Made by a program: the position numbers and the translations under genes. From an archaeon HR01 (lineage in GTDB: Archaea > Thermoproteota > Nitrososphaeria_A > Caldarchaeales > Caldarchaeaceae), in contig BEHD01000016.1 of NCBI GenBank assembly GCA_002898355.1, positions 1 to 47,985 on the forward strand: a stretch of 47,985 bases of DNA, in the 5' to 3' direction. Under the pieces are notes generated by a model. The model had not been told where the DNA came from and searched no databases. It saw nothing but the letters and a program-made list of their open reading frames with translations. Position 1 is the first letter of the stretch. Each line of letters starts with the position of its first letter. Positions 34,098 to 40,356 of the stretch are shown one piece after another.

Positions 34098-35119
34098 ATC
34101 CTCGATACCTCCGCAACCCTTACCATCTTTATAGCCACCAAATCCCTCAATATTGATGTGGCGGTCTCAGGCCCTCCCGCCCCCTTGCCTGTTATGGTGT
34201 GGCTTCCCGAGTAGGAGGCCTTGAAGGTTACTGCGTTGAGGGCTCCCTTAACGGCTAGAGGGTCTCTCTCACCCACCGTCTGCGGCGATACTTCAAGCCG
34301 TCGGCCGTCAGCCACGCCGAGAAGCCTTACAGCCAGACCCCTCTCCCTAGCGGCCCTGACCTCATCCACATCTATCTCCTCAATCCCCGAGACCCTCACA
34401 TCCGAGAGGGTGGCACCCATACCCAAGACCTCGTTGGCCAATATCGTTATCTTGCATGCGGTGTCCAGGCCGCTTATATCTAGTGTTGGGTCCCTCTCAG
34501 CATAGCCTAGTCTCTGCGCCTCACCTAGGGCATCCCTGAAGGTCTGCCCTGTATCCTCCATACGGGAGAGTATGTAGTTGGTTGTGCCGTTAAGGACGCC
34601 CACAACCTTCTCAAGCCTGTCAGACCTCCCACACTCTTTTCCGAACTCGATGGCTGGCATGCCGCCACCAACCGTTCCGCTAAACCTCAACACCACACCC
34701 CTATGGGCCGCCAGCTCCTTCAAAGCCGGGAAGTAGAGGGCCAGGCCACCTTTGCTGACTGTTACCACGTCGAGGCCGTGGAGGATGGCTGACCTGATAT
34801 AGCTGTAGCTGGGCTCGCCGTCGACTATGTTGGTGGGTGTGGCGTCTATCAGGATATCAGCCTCGAGCTCGCCTATCAGCCCCAAGGGGTCGTCTGTGAA
34901 GTTTCCATCCCCGAGGCTTTTCAGCCCGCCGGCCCTCTTGGCCTGTAGAACACGGGCCGGGTTCAGCCCCGAAGCCTTGGTTATAGCGCCGCCGCTGTCG
35001 GCCACGGCCACAAGCCGGAGGCCAATCCCATACCTATCCCTAAGCTCCTCATACCGCTCAGAAAGCATCTGCAGCAGGCTTTGACCGACCACACCCAGCC
35101 CCACAAGAATCGCCCTCAA
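34094..35119 (-). CDS. hom: Homoserine dehydrogenase
   Basis: Reduces aspartate semialdehyde to homoserine. The Rossmann motif GLGVVGQSLLQML is followed by DILIDATPTNIVDGEPS, the catalytic region GTVGGGMPAIEFGKE, VGVLNGTTNYILSRMEDTG and ERDPTLDISGLDTACKITIL. 341 aa without an ACT domain, as in many archaea. The start is TTG at 35117-35119; an ACTTATAAGCC box near 35178-35187 gives a leader of about 38 nt. First gene of hom-lysC-unknown. Confidence 0.95.
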   Translation of the reverse strand: MRAILVGLGVVGQSLLQMLSERYEELRDRYGIGLRLVAVADSGGAITKASGLNPARVLQAKRAGGLKSLGDGNFTDDPLGLIGELEADILIDATPTNIVDGEPSYSYIRSAILHGLDVVTVSKGGLALYFPALKELAAHRGVVLRFSGTVGGGMPAIEFGKECGRSDRLEKVVGVLNGTTNYILSRMEDTGQTFRDALGEAQRLGYAERDPTLDISGLDTACKITILANEVLGMGATLSDVRVSGIEEIDVDEVRAARERGLAVRLLGVADGRRLEVSPQTVGERDPLAVKGALNAVTFKASYSGSHTITGKGAGGPETATSILRDLVAIKMVRVAEVSRI

Positions 35120-35176
35120 ACCAAACCCTCAGCACTCCCTAGAATCCAACCACCTATTGACGGCGCCGGGGCTATG

Positions 35177-35187
35177 GCTTATAAGTG
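35177..35187. promoter_or_regulatory. near-palindromic TATA box, hom (-) and possible + transcript
   Basis: GCTTATAAGT reads as a TATA box on both strands. On - it serves hom. On + it is 25 nt from an ATG at 35207, and a second + box GATATAAAAC lies at 35228-35237, so a + transcript through the structured segment 35288-35430 is possible. Confidence 0.4.
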
Positions 35188-35237
35188 TTGTGGGAGCCGG
35201 CGATAGATGGTGAAGGGCTTAAATCCAGATATAAAAC

Positions 35238-35267
35238 GGAGGAAAAAGGGAGTGGTTGGCTGGAGGC
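35238..35267. repeat. copy B of the ~30-nt motif shared with 26468-26499
   Basis: GGAGGAAAAAGGGAGTGG then TTGGCTGGAGGC. At both loci it lies at or near the 3' end of a - strand mobile-element-type gene (homing endonuclease; IS110-like protein), on - as a pyrimidine-rich tract that could act in termination or mark an element end. Confidence 0.8.
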
Positions 35268-35287
35268 ATACAGCCGAACAACACCTA

Positions 35288-35430
35288 GGAAACCCCAAAA
35301 GAGGCCGGCTGTTAAAGCCCTTTGACATGACTGGTGAAAGCACCAGTCTGTTAAATCCTGCGACATACCGGCTTCTGGGTTTTATCCCTGTTGTTGGACC
35401 GGTATGCCTGCCAGCCTCTCTTGGGTTTCC
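35288..35430. ncRNA. candidate structured RNA next to the IS110-like gene
   Basis: A long outer stem can form between 35288-35311 (GGAAACCC...GGCTG) and 35412-35430 (CAGCC...GGGTTTCC). Inside are a perfect 8-bp hairpin GACTGGTG-AAAG-CACCAGTC (35329-35348) and a second stem CATACCGG/CCGGTATG (35364-35371 with 35399-35406) holding an inner GGG/CCC helix in a 27-nt loop. CTGTTAAA occurs before and after the first hairpin. It overlaps the last ~49 nt of the IS110-like gene. The shape, one closing stem with two loop-bearing arms beside an IS110-like recombinase, recalls bridge RNA. Strand and transcription are not established. Confidence 0.5.
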
Positions 35431-36230
35431 CGTCTGAAAGTCAGCCATATCCTCATCAATACTTCTTCCTCGTCCAGTGCTCTTGGTTCTGAGTTCATCA
35501 GCGATATTGTTAGCCTGTTTAAAGCCTGCCTAGTTGTATGGCTGTATTTCTCGTTTCTAGAGCGTTTTCTATAAAGTCCTAGGTAATCTCTGATTTTTAC
35601 GAAGGATTTGGTGAAGTCTATATACGTCAGCAGTTCTGCTAGAGCCTCTCTCCCCATCAAATGATTATCATCAGAAATTCCCAGCTCCTCTGCGATTTTG
35701 TTGTAGGTTGCAAATCTCTTCCCAGCCTCTTCGACAATCTTCTCCGCAAGCTGTATCTTCTCAGCTTCAGCAGAATCCTTCGGCCGCTTCAAATGCTGCC
35801 CCTCAGCCTCCGACACCGCATCATACTGGTTATTGAGGCGGGCCTCCGTATCCAGTAGTGTCCGGAAGGCGGAGATCATCCTCCTCATGAAGAGGAAGTT
35901 CTCATCCACCTCCTTAAACCACTTATCCTCAATAGCCATCAGCGTTCTAACGTCTGCCCGTCCAGACTTCGACTTAATCCCCAGCCTCTGTCTAGTAGCC
36001 TCCATCAGGGTAAGCCGTCTTAGATAGTAGACCTCAGCACCTTTCCCCAGAAGCTCTATGAAGGCGTCGGTGTGAATTATCGGTATGGTGTCTACGTAGA
36101 CCCGGTCTCCCGGGCCTACCGGCATCTCCGTCGGAGAATCAACATATCTAAAGTCTTCACCATCTGTTGAATAGGTTATCCGGTATCCGCTGTCGTCTTC
36201 TTTCCTGTGAACGTCGCAGTAGAACTTCAT
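35382..36230 (-). CDS. divergent IS110-like DEDD recombinase
   Basis: 282 aa. N-terminal part resembles the RuvC-like DEDD domain of IS110 transposases: MKFYCDVHRK (Asp6), VYVDT (Asp47), then an EVYYLRRLTLMEATRQRLG block and KSKSGRADVRTL (Asp93), the equivalent of the K-x-D-x-x-DA motif. The C-terminal part (MGREALAELLTYIDFTKSF, VKIRDYLGLY, then RQALNRLTISLMNS at 235-248) matches the shape of the Transposase_20 helix-hairpin segment. Similarity is remote and by eye; the usual Glu and catalytic Ser are not clear. Length is shorter than most IS110 proteins (300-450). It starts immediately after the stop of the small upstream gene (TAGATG), so the two are coupled. Confidence 0.55.
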   Translation of the reverse strand: MKFYCDVHRKEDDSGYRITYSTDGEDFRYVDSPTEMPVGPGDRVYVDTIPIIHTDAFIELLGKGAEVYYLRRLTLMEATRQRLGIKSKSGRADVRTLMAIEDKWFKEVDENFLFMRRMISAFRTLLDTEARLNNQYDAVSEAEGQHLKRPKDSAEAEKIQLAEKIVEEAGKRFATYNKIAEELGISDDNHLMGREALAELLTYIDFTKSFVKIRDYLGLYRKRSRNEKYSHTTRQALNRLTISLMNSEPRALDEEEVLMRIWLTFRRETQERLAGIPVQQQG

Positions 36231-36425
36231 CTAAATCACATTCTTCAGGACGACTGCGTATTCGTGGAGAAGGGCGTGTTTGTTTCCCTTCGCTTGGTGG
36301 TAGCGTGCGAAGCGGTTACCCGCTATCCTGAACATTGGCGTTTCTTTCACCTTGAAGCCGACGAGTTCGCCGAGCTCCTCGAAGAAGCCGCCGTAACGCC
36401 TCTCGATGTCCTCTATAGCAGTCAC
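36231..36425 (-). CDS. small protein resembling a methyltransferase C-terminus
   Basis: About 64 residues from GTG 36425: TAIEDIERRYGGFFEELGEL, VGFKVKETPMFRIAGNRFAR, then HALLHEYAVVLKN. The VGF-strand and EYAVV ending parallel the small protein at 27388-27594 and look like the end of a SAM-dependent (DNA) methyltransferase. It may be a truncated remnant or a short accessory protein of the IS110-like element. The open frame continues upstream to 36710 through GC-rich sequence that does not look coding. Confidence 0.5.
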   Translation of the reverse strand: MTAIEDIERRYGGFFEELGELVGFKVKETPMFRIAGNRFARYHQAKGNKHALLHEYAVVLKNVI

Positions 36426-36439
36426 ACCACTCCCCCTCT

Positions 36440-36790
36440 CTTCTTCAGACGCCCATGGCTCTTGCCGCCTGGGCCGGGCCAGCCCAGACGCCCCCGAGCC
36501 ATCATCCAGCCCCTCGGGAGCTGGGTCCACGCCACCTTTACCCCGGTGGCAGGGTCCACCACGACCTTTCTCGGTCATGGCTCTCCCGGGAGGCCTTAGG
36601 CCGCAGGAGACCCCGACAGAAGGGTTTAACCCCTCCGCCGGATAATCTCCAGCGGAAGGGCCTCCTCTCGGGGAGAATAGGGGGTTGTTGTCGGCGTCTC
36701 CGCCACACACCCTAGAGAACCTTCCATGTCAGACGCCTCCGTGGCGCCTAGCAGGGATAACCTCCTGAGAGGATACCATGCCATTCCAGA
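36440..36790. other. GC-rich, hairpin-dense non-coding stretch
   Basis: Clearly more GC-rich than neighbours and packed with short perfect inverted repeats: CTGGGC/GCCCAG, CCACC/GGTGG, GACC/GGTC, CTCCCGGGAG, GGCC-TTA-GGCC, GGGTTTAACCC, TCCGC/GCGGA, CCTC-CTGA-GAGG. In a hyper- or thermophile this composition is typical of structural RNA. I do not match it to RNase P, SRP or other known RNAs. Confidence 0.4.
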
Positions 36791-36891
36791 AGGCATATAG
36801 GCCTGTATGTGTTGTGGGGGAGCATCAGGAACTGTCTGCTGTTATCGGTAGGTTATCTGTCCTATCCTCGATATCCATCCCAGCCCGCCAA

Positions 36892-37144
36892 GGCGCATGG
36901 CACCTACGGCAGGCCGTACGGCTAAGGCGCATGGCACCTACAGCCGTAGCATTATGCGGTATGGATGTGGGATAGGCTTCAGCCACGTAGGCCCACCCAG
37001 GGTTCTCCATGCCGGGCGGCGCATGGCACCGCCACTCCACCACCATGCATGGCACGACTGGTGGAAGGGTGGCCGGCATAATGGAGTCCCCGGGTTCGTA
37101 GGTAAGGCGCATGGCACCTACACCTACGGGAGGCGCATGGCACC
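36892..37144. repeat. cluster of near-palindromic GGCGCATGGCACC motifs
   Basis: Five exact copies of GGCGCATGGCACC start at 36892, 36926, 37018, 37106 and 37132, plus a partial copy near 37045. Three (36892, 36926, 37106) share the wider form AAGGCGCATGGCACCTAC. The core is close to a palindrome centred on CATG (GGYGC...GCRCC). Spacing is irregular (34, 92, 88, 26), unlike CRISPR. No gene is evident; the open frames across it only translate the repeat. Confidence 0.85.
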
Positions 37145-37377
37145 TCACGAGCCTGCTCCAGCCAACCACCCCCGCCACCCCACAGAATATGTTATGGGGT
37201 GGCCGCCTATTTTTCAGGCGGATAAGGTGGTTGGATGGTCTTCACAGCCTCCTCCCTCTTTCTCCTGTGTCGGCTTCTGAGCCTTATCGTTCCCGGGGGA
37301 CCCACCCCATCATCCTCATCCTGCTCAGAGCCCCACCACAGATAACGTGAAGCCCGATGCATATAAGGAGATAAACC

Positions 37378-37800
37378 TGGCTATCTACAGACAAACCCCA
37401 CCAGTAGAGAGGCGAAATTTTGGGGAACTAGGGTGGTAATACCGAGCCGGGTAAAAACCACCCTCATACATGCTCCAAGGCTTTGCGGAGTTTGGTGCGA
37501 CGTAACGACGTGGATAGCATCAGTCTAAGCCTATTATCCCACCCCCCACCTCCTTAGGCGGACAGGACCTTCGGCATCTGACGTATTCCCCGTATTACCT
37601 GACAATTTGTAGTCAAGCACCCTCCGTAGGGAGGCGAAATTTCCGGGAATTAAGCCCAAGTAATACCTGACCGATATTCGGCAGGAACGGTAATACGCCC
37701 CTTTTCCAGGGCTTAAAGAGCCGAAACTTCCGGCTTCTAGAACGGTAATACCTCAAGAAATCCGAAAAACTTCGTCAATTGCCGTGACTATAGATAGCCG
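37378..37800. ncRNA. candidate structured RNA or small element with duplicated module
   Basis: Bounded by a perfect 9-bp inverted repeat, GGCTATCTA (37379-37387) and TAGATAGCC (37791-37799). Inside, a ~40-nt module starting GTAGrGAGGCGAAATTT and ending GTAATACC occurs at 37404-37443 and 37626-37667. Strong stems include AGGGTGG/CCACCCT (37430-37436 with 37458-37464), TTAAGCCC/GGGCTTAA (37650-37657 with 37709-37716) and CCTG-a-CCGA/TCGG-CAGG (37665-37684). GTAATAC occurs four times (37434, 37660, 37690, 37745 regions). GCATATAAGG (37359-37368) is a TATA box ~25 nt before the left terminus, suggesting + transcription. No long open frame. Confidence 0.5.
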
Positions 37801-37804
37801 GATT

Positions 37805-38137
37805 TTACTCCCTCTCTATCATTACTGCGGTTCCGTGAGCCGCCACCAGGACCACCGACTCGAAAACCTCCGTTGTCTCGAAGTTAACCCCTATTACGGC
37901 GTTGGCTCCAAGCCTCCTAGCCTCCTCGACAAGCCGCTGTAAAGCCTCATCCTTCGCCTTATCCAGCTCCTTGGTGAATGCCGAGACCTCCCCGCCGACG
38001 AGGCTCTGAAAGCTACCCATAATCTTCCCTCCAAGCCCACGCGTCCTAGCGGTCAAGCCGTGGACAATCCCATAAACCCTAACCACCCTATACCCAGGTA
38101 TATGTGGCGTGGTTACAGCCACCAACCCCGACGTCAT
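37805..38137 (-). CDS. YbjQ / UPF0145 family protein
   Basis: 110 aa. The family pattern is clear: VAVTTPHIPGYRVVRVYGIV, GGKIMGSFQSLVGGE, AFTKELDKAKDEALQRLVEE and ARRLGANAVIGVNFETTEV. These proteins form pentamers; a metal-binding role has been proposed but is not settled. CGCTTATAATCC centred near 38166 is about 28 nt before the ATG, so the mRNA is probably leaderless. Confidence 0.94.
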   Translation of the reverse strand: MTSGLVAVTTPHIPGYRVVRVYGIVHGLTARTRGLGGKIMGSFQSLVGGEVSAFTKELDKAKDEALQRLVEEARRLGANAVIGVNFETTEVFESVVLVAAHGTAVMIERE

Positions 38138-38206
38138 TAAACAAGACCACCGTAGAGAGGATTATAAGCGTTTGAGCTACCCTGTCTATGTGTGGATTCT
38201 AAATCC

Positions 38207-38410
38207 TTAGTCCTCTAGCTTCACAATCTTTAACTTTGCACGCCTCTTCCTTGGGTGCTGTCTGAGGATGGTGTGGCAGAACGGGCATTTGAGGTTGCTG
38301 GTCAGGATGAAGACAGTGCAGCGGGAGCAGTATCTGTAGCCGCTATCGTACTTGCCCCTACGCCCTCTGGAGACCTCAACCACCAGGCCTCCGACCCGGT
38401 AGCCGCCCAT
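38207..38410 (-). CDS. small basic zinc-ribbon protein (paralogue-like of 27676-27894)
   Basis: 67 aa with two CxxC knuckles (YCSRCTVFILTSNLKCPFC) and a basic C-terminus (HPRKRRAKLKIVK). The same pattern, YC-x-RC then CPxC then a basic run, occurs in the protein at 27676-27894, suggesting a family of archaeal nucleic-acid-binding zinc ribbons. GGCTTAAATCTG near 38441 on - is a TATA box about 30 nt before the ATG. Confidence 0.8.
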   Translation of the reverse strand: MGGYRVGGLVVEVSRGRRGKYDSGYRYCSRCTVFILTSNLKCPFCHTILRQHPRKRRAKLKIVKLED

Positions 38411-38496
38411 ACCGTTGAAAAGGTATGGTCACCACAGATTTAAGCCGATGGAGCCTCATCTATCCCATTAAATCCAACAAGACCACATGGCAATCC

Positions 38497-39048
38497 ATGA
38501 AAAAGCATAGGGTGAGAAGTAAGGCAAGGTATGCGGCCGCTATCCCAGCAATATTAGTGGTGGCGTTGGTGGCCTTTCTAACGTTATCGCCTCCCCAGAG
38601 GGTTGAGGTCTCAGGCCCAAGGAAAGCCCCAGACTTCACATTGGAGATATTAGACGTGGACGGGCTGGCCGGCAGAAGCCTCTCACTCTCCAGCCTTAAC
38701 GGGAGGCCTGTCCTGATGGATTTCGTCTTCGAGTGGTGCCCCCACTGCAACAACATGGCCCCTATAGTCGAGAGGCTCCACCAAAAATTCGGCGACAAAG
38801 TATTCTTCCTAACGGTCTTCGGTAGCTAGGGGACAACTCCTTAGTCAGTCGAGTTCATAGCCAGGCAAGGGATAAGGCGGACCGCGGTTTATGACTAAGG
38901 CATGAAGACGTTCCTCAGCTATGGGCTTAGAGGAACCCCGACATACTTCCTGATAAGACCCGACAGCTCGGTAGCACTCACACTTGTTGGGGAGCAGAGC
39001 TATGAAATACTGAGACAGGCAGTCGAGTCCATAGCCCTGAAGAGCTAG
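38497..39048 (+). pseudogene. thioredoxin/TlpA-like membrane-anchored protein with three in-frame stops
   Basis: From ATG 38497 the product has an N-terminal anchor (AAAIPAILVVALVAFLTL), a TlpA-type fold (KAPDFTLEI, GRPVLMDFVFEWCPHC with the WCxxC site) and VFFLTVFGS before TAG at 38827. Without any frameshift the frame continues through a second TAG (38842) and a TAA (38896) and remains clearly thioredoxin-like: SVEFIARQGIRRTAVYD, MKTFLSYGLRGTPTYFLI (cis-Pro loop) and a final helix to TAG 39046. A TATA box TCCCATTAAATCC lies ~28 nt upstream. The uninterrupted part (38425/38497-38829) would give a truncated protein lacking the cis-Pro half. Confidence 0.8.
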
Positions 39049-39127
39049 GGTGTAATAGGCTAGGCCCCTCCTCAGACCTCGACTCCACCAGCTCCAATGT
39101 TGATTAGACGGAGGTATATGCCGACTG

Positions 39128-39715
39128 TTAAAAGCTCTGTAGTGGATAGTGGCCCGTTGTATTGAGTCTTTTCTCACGGTTTTCTGCCTCATCTACCACG
39201 GACAACGGGTCTGATATGAAATGGTATCCATGGATGTCGCCTGTTGTGTAGCTCTTCACAACCGACCTAAAGCCTCCATACCCGGCATCAACCCGTATGT
39301 TCACTCTCCCAACATCACGCATGTTGGCGAAGCTAGAATCGACAACAGCCTCCACAACTGCTTTGTAGAAGTCGATGAAACTCTTTGCATCCTGCTGGTC
39401 GGTTGGATTGATGTATGCATGTCCAACGCAAATATCCCCAGCCCTGTCCCTAGTGGTGAACACGGAAAAACAGCGAAGCAGTTGTTGCCCAAGGAGACAT
39501 AGGCTATCTCCCCCTATCTCACACTGCTCGGGGGGAAGGGTCTTAACATCTCCAGACCTGATTATCCTTGGTGGACCGAGTCTAACCACCGTGTAGCCGG
39601 TAGGGACTATAGCAGACTCTATCACCAGCTCCACATGATACAGAAAACGCAGACACGGTATGTGCTCCTTCATGGAGAACCTCTCACGTACCATCTCCAC
39701 ATACCCCCACCTCAT
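39128..39715 (-). CDS. hypothetical protein
   Basis: 195 aa, soluble, no family recognised. Two halves can be seen: an N-terminal strand-rich part (HVELVIESAIVPTGYTVVRL) and a central part (GDICVGHAYINPTDQQDAKS, FIDFYKAVVEAVVDSSFANM, VNIRVDAGYGGFRSVVKSYT). Start could be 39715 or the ATG at 39694. It stands alone between the broken thioredoxin-like gene and a 640-bp non-coding stretch, so it may itself be a remnant. Confidence 0.55.
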   Translation of the reverse strand: MRWGYVEMVRERFSMKEHIPCLRFLYHVELVIESAIVPTGYTVVRLGPPRIIRSGDVKTLPPEQCEIGGDSLCLLGQQLLRCFSVFTTRDRAGDICVGHAYINPTDQQDAKSFIDFYKAVVEAVVDSSFANMRDVGRVNIRVDAGYGGFRSVVKSYTTGDIHGYHFISDPLSVVDEAENREKRLNTTGHYPLQSF

Positions 39716-39990
39716 CCCCCTCCTCTTCTGGAATATTATTGATGTGTAACTGCTCCTGACATTCTCTTACATTTACCACTTGGCACTAAACCCTTACGCT
39801 TTTAGAATTCACGTAGTTGTTAAACCTTTTGATCCTCTCCTTTAGCTTCCTTAACCATCTCTCAACCCATCCTAACAAGGACTCTTACTTATGAAATATA
39901 AATATCCTGGTCAAGCGAATAAAGAGGTAGTCGAAGAAACGCACAAGCACATAAGGTAACAGCAGGAGATAGAGATAAAAGTAACGCTAA

Positions 39991-40194
39991 AGCGTAAGGA
40001 CGAAATCTAGTCTTAACACCTATCGTAGAACTTTTGCTAGTTCACTGCTACCCGTACGAGAATACCCATTCAGAGTGCTTCTCAAAGTCGAGGTATACTA
40101 TGGGACCCTGAGGCCCGGCGCACCTGCAAAGGTCACCGTGACGATAGTCGATCTAGTTGTCAACGACATAGGCTTCCGAACGAAGCCGAGATAG
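39991..40194 (+). pseudogene. coding-like fragment of a possible extracytoplasmic domain
   Basis: An open frame without a start codon reads LLPVREYPFRVLLKVEVYYG, TLRPGAPAKVTVTIVDLVVN to a TAG at 40192. The alternating hydrophobic pattern and the LRPGAPAKVTVTI block are like Ig- or carboxypeptidase-regulatory-type beta domains of secreted archaeal proteins. No upstream start or signal peptide is seen, so it looks like a decayed remnant. Confidence 0.35.
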
Positions 40195-40328
40195 AAATTA
40201 CACGGAGAACCCATCGCAACTGCGCCACTGGTTTTTCCTGCTTAATATGTCACTGAAATCTCCTACACAATTTTCCATGGTGACCAAGCCTTTTATCGTT
40301 AAGCGTATCTTAGTGTTTTGTAGCGTTA

Positions 40329-40352
40329 ATACTCTTATCATTTTAGGAGTAT
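40329..40352. promoter_or_regulatory. inverted repeat upstream of the ParB-cyclase gene
   Basis: ATACTC (40329-40334) and GAGTAT (40347-40352), within TAATACTC...GAGTATATTA, 12 nt apart and ending 4 nt before the ATG. Position and symmetry suit an operator, possibly for the ParB-like domain encoded just downstream. Confidence 0.45.
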
Positions 40353-40356
40353 ATTA

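Larger units (their letters stand above)
39716..40356. other. 640-bp stretch without an intact gene
   Basis: Between a hypothetical gene (-) and the ParB-cyclase fusion gene (+). It holds a coding-like fragment (39991-40194) and a palindromic element just before 40357; apart from these I see no gene or RNA. Confidence 0.5.

Noticed and set aside
32166-34134. long + strand frames opposite lysC and the unknown gene
   Set aside because: Antisense shadows of well-supported genes with Ser/Pro/Arg-rich composition.
35207-35437. 76-codon frame on + starting 25 nt after a TATA box
   Set aside because: It runs antisense through the structured segment and the end of the IS110-like gene and its residues show no fold; transcription here is better explained by an RNA.
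36426-36710. upstream extension of the small - strand gene
   Set aside because: Gly/Pro/Arg-rich translation of a hairpin-dense GC-rich stretch; family-like sequence begins only near 36425.
36825-37178. 118-codon frame on - with repeated RCHAP/GAMRL blocks
   Set aside because: The repetition is just the nucleotide motif GGCGCATGGCACC read in a frame; composition is not protein-like.
37378-37800. RNase P RNA or SRP RNA
   Set aside because: Size and closing stem would fit, but I do not find the conserved RNase P core boxes or the SRP helix 8 sequence.
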